In this document: one piece after another, positions 16,751 to 25,636 of the stretch
How positions within the stretch are numbered: position 1 is the stretch's first letter
How the letters are laid out: each line of letters starts with the position of its first letter
From: an uncultured Lachnospiraceae bacterium
GTDB lineage: Bacteria > Bacillota > Clostridia > Lachnospirales > Lachnospiraceae
NCBI GenBank assembly: GCA_946558465.1
Contig: CAMNTM010000002.1
Location: 62,001-126,000, forward strand
Direction of reading: 5' to 3'
Length of the DNA: 64,000 nt
Notes under the pieces: generated by a model
Databases searched by the model: none
The model's input: only the letters and a program-made list of their open reading frames with translations
Told to the model about the DNA's origin: nothing
Translations under genes and position numbers: made by a program

Positions 16751-18247
16751 TTATATATTTAATATTTCTCTCACTGTCTGTTCCATCTGGTCTGCTTTAC
16801 ATTCCTTTTTATGCAGCACCTCTGCATGCAGAATATTTTGTACAGCCTGAGGCATCTCTGTACCGGATACCTGCTCTAATTCCTTCAAAAGCTCCAGCTC
16901 ATCTGCATCATTATACTTCTTATCTATTGCAGACATAACGCTCTTTACGAATTTATATGGGCTGGCTGTAGACGCGGCCACACACTTTGCCGTATCTTTA
17001 CTCACTCTCCGATATTCTCTGCACACATGAGAAGCAACGGCCGTATGTGTATCCAGTACATAGCCTGTCTGCTTATATGTTTCACGGATGCTTTCTGCCG
17101 TCTGTGCCTCATCTGCATATCCTGCCGCAAAGTCTGCAAGCTTTTTTTTCATTTCCTCACTAACTGTATAGGCACCTTCTTCACCAAGCATTCTCATAAA
17201 CTCTGCGGTCTTACTGCAGTCTTTCCCCGTAATCTGATAAATCAACCGTTCCAGATTGCTGGAAATGAGAATATCCATAGACGGAGAACTCGTAAGCACA
17301 AACTTTCGATTCCTGTTGTACGTTCCAGACTGGAAGAAATCAAACAGTACCTTATTCTCATTAGAAGCACAGATAAGCCTTCCAATCGGCAGTCCCATCT
17401 GCTTTGCATAATATGCCGCTAAAATATTACCAAAATTCCCGGTCGGCACCGTCACATTGATACTCTCTCCCTCTTCAATCTCGCCATACTGCAGAAGCTT
17501 CGCATATGCGTATACATAATATACAATCTGCGGAACAAGCCGTCCGATATTAATCGAATTTGCAGAAGAAAACTGATACCCCTTTTCTGCCAGTTCTGCA
17601 GCTAATTTCTGATTTTCAAACATCTTCTTTACGCCATTTTGTGCATGGTCAAAATTTCCATGAATTGCCACTACATCTACATTGCCGCCTTCCTGAGTGA
17701 CCATCTGAAGCTCCTGAATTTTACTTACTCCGTTTTTGGGATAGAAGACAATAATTCTTGTCCCCGCTACATCGGCAAATCCTGCCATCGCTGCTTTTCC
17801 TGTATCTCCGGAGGTAGCCGTAAGTATCACAATCTCTTTATCAGCCTTGTTTTTCTTTGCAGAAACTGTAAGAAGATGCGGCAGAATGGAAAGCGCCATA
17901 TCCTTGAACGCAATCGTTGCACCATGAAACAGCTCAAGATAATAGACATCCCCTGCTTTTACAAGCGGAGCGATCTCCTCTGTATCGAATTTTTCATCAT
18001 ATGCCTTACGGATACATTCCTTTAACTCATCCTCTGTAAAATCTGTCAGAAACTGCTTCATAACCGCATAAGCCGTCTCCTGATAGCTCATCTCCTTTAA
18101 TTGATTTACCGGTATGTCAAGAGCAGGAATCGTCTCTGGGACAAATAATCCGCCGTCCGTCGCAAGTCCCTTAAGAATTGCCTCTGAAGCTGTCACTTTT
18201 ACATTCGAATCTCTTGTACTTGTGTAATACAAATCCATGTCTGCCAC
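16751..18247 (-). CDS. thrC: Threonine synthase
   Basis: A PLP enzyme converting O-phosphohomoserine to threonine. At 498 residues it is of the longer class. It shows the N-terminal YYTSTRDS and ATDGGLFVPETIP segments, the PLP lysine in FHGATIAFKDMAL (Lys115), and LTATSGDTGKAAMAGF for phosphate binding. It follows leuD by 11 bases, so leuC-leuD-thrC look like one amino-acid operon. Confidence 0.95.
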   Translation of the reverse strand: MADMDLYYTSTRDSNVKVTASEAILKGLATDGGLFVPETIPALDIPVNQLKEMSYQETAYAVMKQFLTDFTEDELKECIRKAYDEKFDTEEIAPLVKAGDVYYLELFHGATIAFKDMALSILPHLLTVSAKKNKADKEIVILTATSGDTGKAAMAGFADVAGTRIIVFYPKNGVSKIQELQMVTQEGGNVDVVAIHGNFDHAQNGVKKMFENQKLAAELAEKGYQFSSANSINIGRLVPQIVYYVYAYAKLLQYGEIEEGESINVTVPTGNFGNILAAYYAKQMGLPIGRLICASNENKVLFDFFQSGTYNRNRKFVLTSSPSMDILISSNLERLIYQITGKDCSKTAEFMRMLGEEGAYTVSEEMKKKLADFAAGYADEAQTAESIRETYKQTGYVLDTHTAVASHVCREYRRVSKDTAKCVAASTASPYKFVKSVMSAIDKKYNDADELELLKELEQVSGTEMPQAVQNILHAEVLHKKECKADQMEQTVREILNI

Positions 18248-18258
18248 CTTTCTTCACA

Positions 18259-18747
18259 CTATTTTCTGCTGTTCGTATAATTTACCAATCCGCCCGCCGC
18301 GATCAGCTTCTGCATAAATTCCGGGAACGGCTGGCCCTGGAACTGTGTACCCTTTGTACGGTTATAGATTCTGCCGCTGTCAAAATCAACCTCTACCTCA
18401 TCACCGGCTTCAATTCCCTTTGCCGCTTCCGGACATTCAATAATAGGAAGCCCGATATTGATAGCATTCCGAAAAAAGATTCTGGCAAAAGTCTCCGCAA
18501 TTACACAGCTTACTCCCGCTGTCTTAAGACAGAGCGGTGCATGCTCTCTGGAAGAGCCGCAGCCAAAGTTCTTATTAGCTACAATCAGATCTCCCGGTTT
18601 TACTTTATTGACAAATTCCGGATCAATATCCACCATCGCATGACTTGCAAGTTCCTGTGCATCAAAGGAATTCAGATACCTTGCCGGGATAATTACATCT
18701 GTATCAACATTATCTCCATACTTAAAAACATGTCCCAGTGCTTTCAT
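18259..18747 (-). CDS. leuD: 3-isopropylmalate dehydratase small subunit
   Basis: The small (swivel) subunit of isopropylmalate isomerase, 162 residues, of the short type found in anaerobes and archaea. It shows [13 protein letters not shown] near the start and [10 protein letters not shown], which contacts the substrate. It overlaps leuC by one base and acts with it in the second step of leucine synthesis. leuA and leuB are not in view. Confidence 0.94.
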   Translation of the reverse strand: MKALGHVFKYGDNVDTDVIIPARYLNSFDAQELASHAMVDIDPEFVNKVKPGDLIVANKNFGCGSSREHAPLCLKTAGVSCVIAETFARIFFRNAINIGLPIIECPEAAKGIEAGDEVEVDFDSGRIYNRTKGTQFQGQPFPEFMQKLIAAGGLVNYTNSRK

Positions 18748-20021
18748 TATCTTTCACCTACTTTCTCTGGATTTGCAATACAGCCTGCCACTGCACTTGC
18801 TGCCGCAACCTCCGGGGAAGCCAGATAAATCAGAGATTCTACATGTCCCATCCGCCCTACAAAGTTGCGGTTTGTCGTAGATACACATTTTTCTCCTGCC
18901 GCCATAACACCCATGTGTCCACCCATACATGGTCCGCAGCTCGGTGTGTTCACTGCACACCCTGCATCTACAAAAATATCCAAAAGTCCCTCTGCAATAC
19001 ACTGCTTATAGATTTTCTGTGTCGCCGGAATTACCATGACACGTACATCCGGATGCACAGCGCGTCCCTTCAGAATCGCCGCTGCCTTTCTCATATCTTC
19101 CATGCGCCCGTTCGTACAGGAACCAATGACAACCTGATTAATCCGAATCGGCTCCATCTTTTCAATCTCATCAATCGTCTTTGCATTACCTGGAAGATGC
19201 GGAAATGCAACCGTCGGACGTACCTTTGACAGATCTATCTCCACGATCTCATCATACTGCGCATCCTCATCTGCCTCATACACCTTATAGGATTTCTTTG
19301 TGTGCTCCTCAAGATATGCCTTTGCAGCTTCATCCACCGGAAAGATTCCGTTCTTGGCTCCAGCCTCAATCGCCATGTTCGCCATTGTAAAACGGTCATC
19401 CATTGAAAGCTCTGCAATCCCGTCTCCGGTAAATTCCATAGATTTATAGAGAGCCCCGTCTACCCCAATTTTACCGATAATATGTATAATAATATCCTTT
19501 CCGCTTACATACGGTCCCGGCTTTCCTGCCAATACAAATTTTATTGCTCCCGGCACCTTGAACCACAGCTCTCCCGTAGCCATTCCAGTCGCAATATCTG
19601 TTGTCCCGACTCCGGTGGAAAATGCTCCTAAAGCTCCATAAGTACAGGTATGTGAATCGGCTCCTATAATACACTCTCCTGCCGCCACTACTCCTGCTTC
19701 CGGCAGAATCGCATGCTCTACGCCAGATTTCCCTTGTTCAAAATACCAGGTAAGTCCCTGCTCTCTTGCAAACTCCCTGATATCCTTAGAGTTCTGTGCT
19801 GATTTAATATCCTTATTCGGGGTAAAATGGTCCGGTACAAGCACTACCTTATCCTTATCGAATACCTGCTCTGCCATCTCTCTGAAAATCGGCAGCGCCA
19901 TCGGTCCGGTAATATCATTTGCCATAACTACGTCAAGCTTTGCCTCTATCAGCTGTCCTGCCTCGACCGAATCGAGGCCTGCATGAGCTGCCAGAATCTT
20001 CTGCGTCATTGTCATTCCCAT
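18747..20021 (-). CDS. leuC: 3-isopropylmalate dehydratase large subunit
   Basis: The catalytic aconitase-like subunit, 424 residues. The 4Fe-4S ligands are visible in [14 protein letters not shown] and [11 protein letters not shown], with [15 protein letters not shown] upstream. The coding region can start at GTG 20024 or ATG 20021; AGGAGG lies 5 or 8 bases ahead, favouring the ATG. It begins only about 10 bases after the surface-protein gene, leaving no room for a separate intergenic promoter; it may be read from the surface-protein transcript or from a promoter inside that gene. No leucine T-box is seen. Confidence 0.94.
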   Translation of the reverse strand: MGMTMTQKILAAHAGLDSVEAGQLIEAKLDVVMANDITGPMALPIFREMAEQVFDKDKVVLVPDHFTPNKDIKSAQNSKDIREFAREQGLTWYFEQGKSGVEHAILPEAGVVAAGECIIGADSHTCTYGALGAFSTGVGTTDIATGMATGELWFKVPGAIKFVLAGKPGPYVSGKDIIIHIIGKIGVDGALYKSMEFTGDGIAELSMDDRFTMANMAIEAGAKNGIFPVDEAAKAYLEEHTKKSYKVYEADEDAQYDEIVEIDLSKVRPTVAFPHLPGNAKTIDEIEKMEPIRINQVVIGSCTNGRMEDMRKAAAILKGRAVHPDVRVMVIPATQKIYKQCIAEGLLDIFVDAGCAVNTPSCGPCMGGHMGVMAAGEKCVSTTNRNFVGRMGHVESLIYLASPEVAAASAVAGCIANPEKVGER

Positions 20022-20033
20022 CACGACAACCTC

Positions 20034-22034
20034 CTATTCTTTAATCTTACGAGCTATTTTACCACAGATAAATACAGCCGTGCAAGAAAGAATCAGCAAG
20101 AGTATAAGAACTATCAAGTTTTGCCGGTCGCCTGTCCGAACCTCCTCTCTAGTATCTTTTTTCTCCTGAAGTACTTCCTCCTCTTCCGTGACGGCCACGG
20201 TCTGCTCTTTATTTTCAAGGTTTTTATGCTCTGCCGCAAGCTTAGGTTCTTTCGGATCCGTCATCTCATACAGCTCTTCAAAAATCACAAGGTCCGAACC
20301 GCCCAGTTTTTCAGCATCAAACTCAAATGAAAGCTCTGCCTGCATCTCGCTGGAATCTGCAGTAAATTCCAGACTGTCCTCTACACGCTTTCCTTCTTCA
20401 GTGAGTTCCTTCTTCTTTTCCTTTATAACCTCCCAGCCGTCTAGTCTGTAAACTGTACCCGGCGTAAGACCTGAGAGCATAACCTTATCCACAATTGTCA
20501 CCTTTTTATCTGCCTGTACCGACTTACTTCCATCCACCTGGTTTGATGCGGTTGTGTATATTTCAATTTTTTCAGGCTCCTCCGGAATAACCGGAGATTC
20601 ATCTACAAGTGTTCCCAGATCGATTACCCTGTTATCCCGGTAAACAGACACCTCAAAAGCCGGAATCAGCTGATAACCTTTGTTTTCCTCACATTCTTGT
20701 TCTGTAATTATATAAGTATCATATAACAATGCACCCCGGCTGTCATCGGGCTCGCCGCCTCCAAACCATATCCCGCTTTTTGACGAGACGCCGTTATTCG
20801 TTTCATTTGTGTGAGGAGTCCACGCGGCCTCTGTACTGAATTCTCCATTCTCATCTGTAACCACAACATGACTTTCACCTGTTGTTTTACTCGTAATCTC
20901 GAAAGGTACATTTGCCAGACGTTTATGACTTCCGCTTCCAATCTTCACTCCTCGTAAGTCCGCCCGGATGATCTGCTCTCTGGACACCACAGCCGTCTCC
21001 TCTGCATTCAGACTGTACTGCTGTTGTGCATCAAGCAGGTATCCCTGTCCTGGAACCGTCTCCCGCACAATATAATCATCATACGGCAAGAGCTCCGAAA
21101 CAGCCTGTCCCTGCACATCCGTTTCCAGCGACGCCACCTTTACCCCCTTTGTATTATAGATATCATAAACCGCATGCTCCAGGCATGCTGCTCCCTGAGA
21201 CTCATTTCTATCAAGCTCCGCATCAAGCTTCTGAAGACGAACCCTCCCGTGCGGAACCCACTTTACCTTAAGCTCCAATTTAGCGGCCTGTCCCTGCCTG
21301 CCATATCCAAGATTCTGCACTGCTTCATCGTCTGTCACACATACCATCGGCTGATAATCCTTGACTGCTCCTGATATCACACCGCTTGACCATGTACCCT
21401 CCTGATAAAGCGGTGCGGACAGGTAAAACGATTCTCCTCCGTATATCTTTATCAGTCCCTCCGAGTCCGTCCCTTTTGCCTCATTGTGAAGCTTCACTCC
21501 TTTCGGGAGCGATATGGTGATATAGTTATCCTTATCTCCCTGCAGGGTAAGCTTCTCTGTTCTCTGCAAAGCTTTATCCTCTGTCAGATAAGCTTCCGTA
21601 CTCGACTTCGACAAGGACAGCTGTCCGTCCGGCACAGCCGGCTGTGACTGAAGCCACTCGTAAAATGACCTGGATTCTCTGGACACCTCTGTACCGCAAT
21701 AATAATGTGACAGCAAAATTGAGGTTGCAACCGCACCGTGAGCCGGACTCTCAAATCCCTCCCACTGCGCCGGACCATTCCATCCGTAATATAATACCTT
21801 TTTTATCTCTGAATTTTCATAAACCTGTTCCATAACCCCCGTTCCTGTAGGCGGCGTTGGTTTTTCATGCTCTATACAGAATGCCTGGATACCATTTACT
21901 GTAAAATCTCCAACCGTTGTCGATCCATAAGTGATTTTACCGTTATAGACTACTGTATCTGCCGCCTTTGTTTCCGCAGCGATAAATACAGCACTCAGAC
22001 ATACTGCAAGAAATAATATGTTTCTTTTTCTCAT
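20034..22034 (-). CDS. VaFE/SpaA-type surface-anchored protein with thioester-like N-terminal domain
   Basis: A secreted wall or membrane protein of 666 residues. A signal peptide spans about 1-24. Residues 25-130 resemble a thioester (TQXA) adhesin domain with Cys53 in QAFCIEH, but the partner region reads SPAHGAVAT and the usual Gln is not evident. Two SpaA/Cna-B-like domains (about 262-345 and 352-480) follow, then a VaFE-type domain (about 488-600, beginning IYTTASNQVDGSKSV). The C terminus has VRTGD, a hydrophobic segment and basic residues, a variant sorting signal. Such proteins form adhesins or pilin tips. No sortase is adjacent. It has a strong promoter and an unusually long leader. 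Confidence 0.82.
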   Translation of the reverse strand: MRKRNILFLAVCLSAVFIAAETKAADTVVYNGKITYGSTTVGDFTVNGIQAFCIEHEKPTPPTGTGVMEQVYENSEIKKVLYYGWNGPAQWEGFESPAHGAVATSILLSHYYCGTEVSRESRSFYEWLQSQPAVPDGQLSLSKSSTEAYLTEDKALQRTEKLTLQGDKDNYITISLPKGVKLHNEAKGTDSEGLIKIYGGESFYLSAPLYQEGTWSSGVISGAVKDYQPMVCVTDDEAVQNLGYGRQGQAAKLELKVKWVPHGRVRLQKLDAELDRNESQGAACLEHAVYDIYNTKGVKVASLETDVQGQAVSELLPYDDYIVRETVPGQGYLLDAQQQYSLNAEETAVVSREQIIRADLRGVKIGSGSHKRLANVPFEITSKTTGESHVVVTDENGEFSTEAAWTPHTNETNNGVSSKSGIWFGGGEPDDSRGALLYDTYIITEQECEENKGYQLIPAFEVSVYRDNRVIDLGTLVDESPVIPEEPEKIEIYTTASNQVDGSKSVQADKKVTIVDKVMLSGLTPGTVYRLDGWEVIKEKKKELTEEGKRVEDSLEFTADSSEMQAELSFEFDAEKLGGSDLVIFEELYEMTDPKEPKLAAEHKNLENKEQTVAVTEEEEVLQEKKDTREEVRTGDRQNLIVLILLLILSCTAVFICGKIARKIKE

Positions 22035-22061
22035 ATCTGTCTCTCCTTTTTATTATATAAG

Positions 22062-22190
22062 CTAGAAAATAATTTTGGGCAAAAGGTCTTCTGCCCTGTA
22101 ACAGCTGAAATACGTCTGCCCTCCTTTCTGTATCTGAATCTCGCTTTGGAAATCCGGGAAGAAAATTTCCCTGCCTGGGGGAATCCCCAT
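22062..22190 (-). other. Leader region with a possible 42-residue ORF
   Basis: Within the leader of the surface-protein gene an ATG opens a 42-codon frame (MGIPPGREIFFPDF at its start). No ribosome binding site precedes it. An orphan AAAGGAGGG lies inside at about 22117-22125 without a nearby start codon. The region also has short GC-rich hairpins. Translation is doubtful. Confidence 0.25.
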
Positions 22191-22235
22191 GAATTTTTGA
22201 TTTTGAAATAAAGATTTTCTTAGACGAGTGCTATT

Positions 22236-22264
22236 ATCATAAATAGATTCTTCTTATTTGTCAA
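22236..22264 (-). promoter_or_regulatory. Promoter of the surface-protein gene
   Basis: TTGACA, a 17-base spacer and TATGAT lie on the minus strand, giving an untranslated leader of nearly 200 bases before the start codon at 22034. Confidence 0.75.
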
Positions 22265-22288
22265 GAACCTGAACAGGAAAAAGTTTCA

Positions 22289-22314
22289 CAAAAAAACCGG
22301 AGTTACATCCGGTT
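22289..22314 (-). terminator. Terminator after the CmpB-type membrane protein
   Basis: AAACCGGATGTAACTCCGGTTT hairpin arms (AAACCGGA / TCCGGTTT) followed by a T-run overlap the stop region of the gene. Confidence 0.8.
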
Positions 22315-23190
22315 TATAAATCTATTTTTCAATTCATCAAAGATATCCTTGTGATGCCTGGACTCCATCCTCGGAAACGCCTCCATCAAACGCCTTGCCA
22401 CACCTGAACGCTGCACAGACAGCTCCTCATATCTTTCCTTCAGTCCCTCGTACCGGACCTTCAGCTCCTCATATCTTTCCTTTAATTCCTCACGGCAGTC
22501 TTTGATCTCACAAAGTAATTCACGACCTTTTCTCTTCTGTTCTTCTGCCGCCTCCTCTAAACGTTTACGCTGCTCCGACGTAATCTCCATCGTCTCCATC
22601 ACATTTTCATAGATAGATTCTCCCAGTCTCCCTGAAAGCTCCCGCAGCTCCTCTGCAATTCTCTCCATCGCCTCCAGCTGGCGGTTGAACTTCAGAATGC
22701 CGGAAGCAGTCACATAACTGTCTGCAAAAACTACTACACCTAAGCCGCACAAAATTACAATCCCCGCTTCAGCCGGAATCAAAGAAAGCACTCGATGAAT
22801 CATCGGATGGACTCCTCTCACAATTGCTACACATGCCGCCCCCCACACAAGTGAAAAAATCAGGCACACATATCCGCCGATATTAAGGGGCTGATTTGAA
22901 TAATCCCACCATTTATGATGAAAAATCTTATCCATCAAATAGCCGGTCACCCCCTCCAGCACGGTAACCAAAACGGTAGAAGCAAGATAAAGGAACAGCA
23001 GGTTTTCAGACATCGGACTTAGAAAGTAGATAACTGCACTGACTCCGAACCCATAGATCGGACAAATAGGACCATTCAAAAAACCACGGTTTACAAAATG
23101 TCCTTGTTTTACCGCGGCATAGGCTACCTCCGTGCACCACCCTAAAAAGCCATAGGTAAAAAAATATAACACCAAAAAATATGCTTCCAT
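22303..23190 (-). CDS. Putative ABC-transporter-type (CmpB-like) membrane protein with coiled-coil tail
   Basis: The N-terminal 170 residues carry several membrane segments with landmarks of the CmpB-like family: FFTYGFLGWCTEV, NRGFLNGPICPIYGFG, HHKWWDYSNQPLNIGGYVC in part, and SLVWG. The C-terminal 130 residues are a long charged coiled coil with repeats of LKERYEEL and LKVRYEGL. The family is named after a putative ABC component, but its function is not known. I place the start at 23190 (MEAYFLVLYFF), where similar proteins begin; an ATG at 23232 is in frame, and neither has a strong ribosome binding site, so the start is uncertain. Confidence 0.72.
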   Translation of the reverse strand: MEAYFLVLYFFTYGFLGWCTEVAYAAVKQGHFVNRGFLNGPICPIYGFGVSAVIYFLSPMSENLLFLYLASTVLVTVLEGVTGYLMDKIFHHKWWDYSNQPLNIGGYVCLIFSLVWGAACVAIVRGVHPMIHRVLSLIPAEAGIVILCGLGVVVFADSYVTASGILKFNRQLEAMERIAEELRELSGRLGESIYENVMETMEITSEQRKRLEEAAEEQKRKGRELLCEIKDCREELKERYEELKVRYEGLKERYEELSVQRSGVARRLMEAFPRMESRHHKDIFDELKNRFINRM

Positions 23191-23281
23191 AAAAATACAC
23201 CATTCCTTTTCCTGTATTACCATCCGTTTCATTCACGGCAGCTTTCACGTTCCATGCTGCTGTTTTCCAGTATACTTCACA

Positions 23282-23310
23282 TTGCGGACTTCGTCAAATA
23301 GTGCTATGAT
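23282..23310 (+). promoter_or_regulatory. feoAB promoter
   Basis: TTGCGG, 17 bases and TATGAT precede feoA by about 40 bases. No clear Fur or DtxR palindrome could be assigned. Confidence 0.6.
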
Positions 23311-23351
23311 TATGCATGGAAAACATACAAATATTAAAGGAGGGCTCTCCT

Positions 23352-23600
23352 ATGACTTTAAAACAAGGAAAAAACCATACAGCCTACCAGGTTGTTTCTA
23401 TCAATATTGAGTTAAAGCTTGAGCGAAGACTTCAGGCTCTCGGACTTACAGACGGCACAAAAATTACAGTTTTAAACAACGACAAAAAAGGCGCTGTCAC
23501 CGTACGTTTCCGGGGCACCCGCTTTGCACTTGGAAAACGTATCGCAGACCATATTGAAGTAAAGGAGGCTTTAGACACATGCCAGACACAATCAATGTAG
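23352..23600 (+). CDS. feoA: Ferrous iron transport protein FeoA
   Basis: A small SH3-like accessory protein (82 residues) for Fe(II) uptake by FeoB. It shows LERRLQALGLTDGTKITVLNND and the closing RGTRFALGKRIADHIEV typical of FeoA. The start at 23352 is chosen because AAAGGAGGG lies 8 bases ahead; a longer frame from 23316 has no such site. It overlaps feoB by 22 bases. Confidence 0.9.
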   Translation: MTLKQGKNHTAYQVVSINIELKLERRLQALGLTDGTKITVLNNDKKGAVTVRFRGTRFALGKRIADHIEVKEALDTCQTQSM

Positions 23601-25636
23601 GATTTATCGGCAACCCGAACTGCGGAAAAACAACTCTTTTTAACGCTTTCACCGGCGCAAACCTGAAGGTGGCAAACTGGCCCGGTGTTACCGTTGAAAA
23701 AAAAGAAGGACGAACTACTTATAAGGGACAGGAATTCAAACTGATCGATCTTCCTGGAATCTATAGTCTTACCTCCTACACGATGGAGGAAACCGTTTCC
23801 AGAGAATGTATCCTAAGTGATGAAGTAGATGTGATCGTCGATGTGATAGACACCTCAAGCCTTGAACGGAATCTTTATCTTACGCTTCAGCTCCTGGAGC
23901 TTGGAAAACCGGTCGTTCTGGCCTTAAATATGATGGACATTGTAGAAGAACGCGGCATGGAAATCGACCTGCACCGCCTTCCGGAAATGCTGGGTACACC
24001 GGCAATTCCTGTCTCCGCACGGAAAAAGACCGGACTGTCTATTCTTCTTCACGCTGTCGCCCACCACAATGAATATCATACACAGGGACCTCTTATCCAC
24101 CATCACAAGGATAAGCATTCCCTCCACCTCCACAACCACCACGATGAATATGCAATGGTATATGAGGACTATATCGAAGACAAAATTGACCTTATCATCA
24201 ATGAACTTACAAAATCAAATCCCGGCCTTACGCATAAACGCTGGCATGCCATCAAGCTTCTGGAGCAGGATAAAACTGTATCAGCAAATCAGCTTACAGA
24301 CCTGACTGCTATAATCGACAGAAGCTACGAAAAGGATATTATCAATCAAAAATACGATTTTATCGAAGAAATCATATCTGAAGTGCTGGTCAACAAATCC
24401 AGACAGGAAGCTTCTACAGATAAAATTGACCGTTATCTGACAGATAAATGGCTGGGACTTCCTATATTTCTTGGCATCATGGCATTGGTATTTTTTCTGA
24501 CCTTCACTATCGGAGACTGGCTCAAAGGCTATTTTGAAATCGGTCTTGAAGCCTTCTCTGGACTGGTATCGGGAACACTCGGCTCCATACATACGAACGC
24601 AATGCTGACTTCCCTTATCGTTGACGGCATCATCTCCGGTGTTGGAGGGATTCTTACATTCCTGCCGAATATCTTTATTCTCTTTCTTGCACTCGCCGTG
24701 CTGGAGGACAGCGGATATATGGCAAGAGTTGCTTTTATCATGGATGATATTATGAGCCGGCTGGGACTTTCAGGCCGGGCCTTTCTTCCCCTGCTTCTAG
24801 GCTTCGGCTGTACCGTCCCTGCCGTTATGGCCTCTCGCGCACTGGAGCATAAAAAAGACCGGTTTAAAACCATCCTGATTACACCATTTATGTCCTGCAG
24901 TGCAAGACTTCCGATTTACGTACTGTTTTCTTCTATGTTTTTTGGAAAACATGCTATGCTCGTGTGCTATTCCATGTATTTACTCGGAATCATCATTGCT
25001 ATTGGCACTGCTTATGTTTTATCCAAGATAGACGGAAGCAGAGCAGAGCATGCTCTTTTAATCGAGCTGCCGGAATATAAGTCGCCGAATGCACACACCA
25101 TTGCTATCTATGTGTGGCAGAAGATAAAGGATTATCTTACAAAAGCCGGTACTGTTATTTTTATCGCCTCTGTAATCATGTGGGGGATTTTAAACTTTGG
25201 ACCTTGCGGATATGTAACGGATATCAGTGAAAGCTTCGGTTCCTGGATTGGAAAAGCAGTTGTTCCTCTTTTTCGTCCAATCGGATTAGGATACTGGCAG
25301 ATTATTGTAGCACTTATCGCCGGAATCGCCGCCAAAGAGGTCGTTGTCTCCAGCTGCAGTGTCCTGTTCGGAATCCAAAATATCACTACTGCCCGCGGCA
25401 TGGAGGCAATGGTTGCCGCCCTGGGCGGACTCGGCTTCGGCGCCGCCAACGCATATGCACTTATGGTCTTCTGCCTGCTGTACGTTCCCTGTACCGCCGC
25501 CATCGCCACCATACACCGTGAGCTGAAGAGCTGGAAATACACTGCAGGAATCCTTGTTTATCAGCTGGCAGCGGCATGGATTGTAAGCTTTGCGGTATAT
25601 CATCTGATAAATCTTCTACAGCATTATACGGCATAA
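23579..25636 (+). CDS. feoB: Ferrous iron transporter FeoB with histidine-rich insertion
   Basis: The Fe(II) permease, 685 residues. The N-terminal G domain shows G1 GNPNCGKTT (11-19), WPGVTVEKKEG in the switch region, G3 DLPG (57-60), and NMMD (117-120). The membrane part carries the two Gate repeats, with LPLLLGFGCTVPAVMASR and PFMSCSARLPIYVLF containing the conserved cysteines. Residues 158-188 contain 12 histidines in 31 positions, between the G domain and the GDI-like region, and could bind metal. AAAGGAGG precedes the ATG. The 3' end overlaps a convergent permease frame by 176 bases. Confidence 0.96.
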   Translation: MPDTINVGFIGNPNCGKTTLFNAFTGANLKVANWPGVTVEKKEGRTTYKGQEFKLIDLPGIYSLTSYTMEETVSRECILSDEVDVIVDVIDTSSLERNLYLTLQLLELGKPVVLALNMMDIVEERGMEIDLHRLPEMLGTPAIPVSARKKTGLSILLHAVAHHNEYHTQGPLIHHHKDKHSLHLHNHHDEYAMVYEDYIEDKIDLIINELTKSNPGLTHKRWHAIKLLEQDKTVSANQLTDLTAIIDRSYEKDIINQKYDFIEEIISEVLVNKSRQEASTDKIDRYLTDKWLGLPIFLGIMALVFFLTFTIGDWLKGYFEIGLEAFSGLVSGTLGSIHTNAMLTSLIVDGIISGVGGILTFLPNIFILFLALAVLEDSGYMARVAFIMDDIMSRLGLSGRAFLPLLLGFGCTVPAVMASRALEHKKDRFKTILITPFMSCSARLPIYVLFSSMFFGKHAMLVCYSMYLLGIIIAIGTAYVLSKIDGSRAEHALLIELPEYKSPNAHTIAIYVWQKIKDYLTKAGTVIFIASVIMWGILNFGPCGYVTDISESFGSWIGKAVVPLFRPIGLGYWQIIVALIAGIAAKEVVVSSCSVLFGIQNITTARGMEAMVAALGGLGFGAANAYALMVFCLLYVPCTAAIATIHRELKSWKYTAGILVYQLAAAWIVSFAVYHLINLLQHYTA

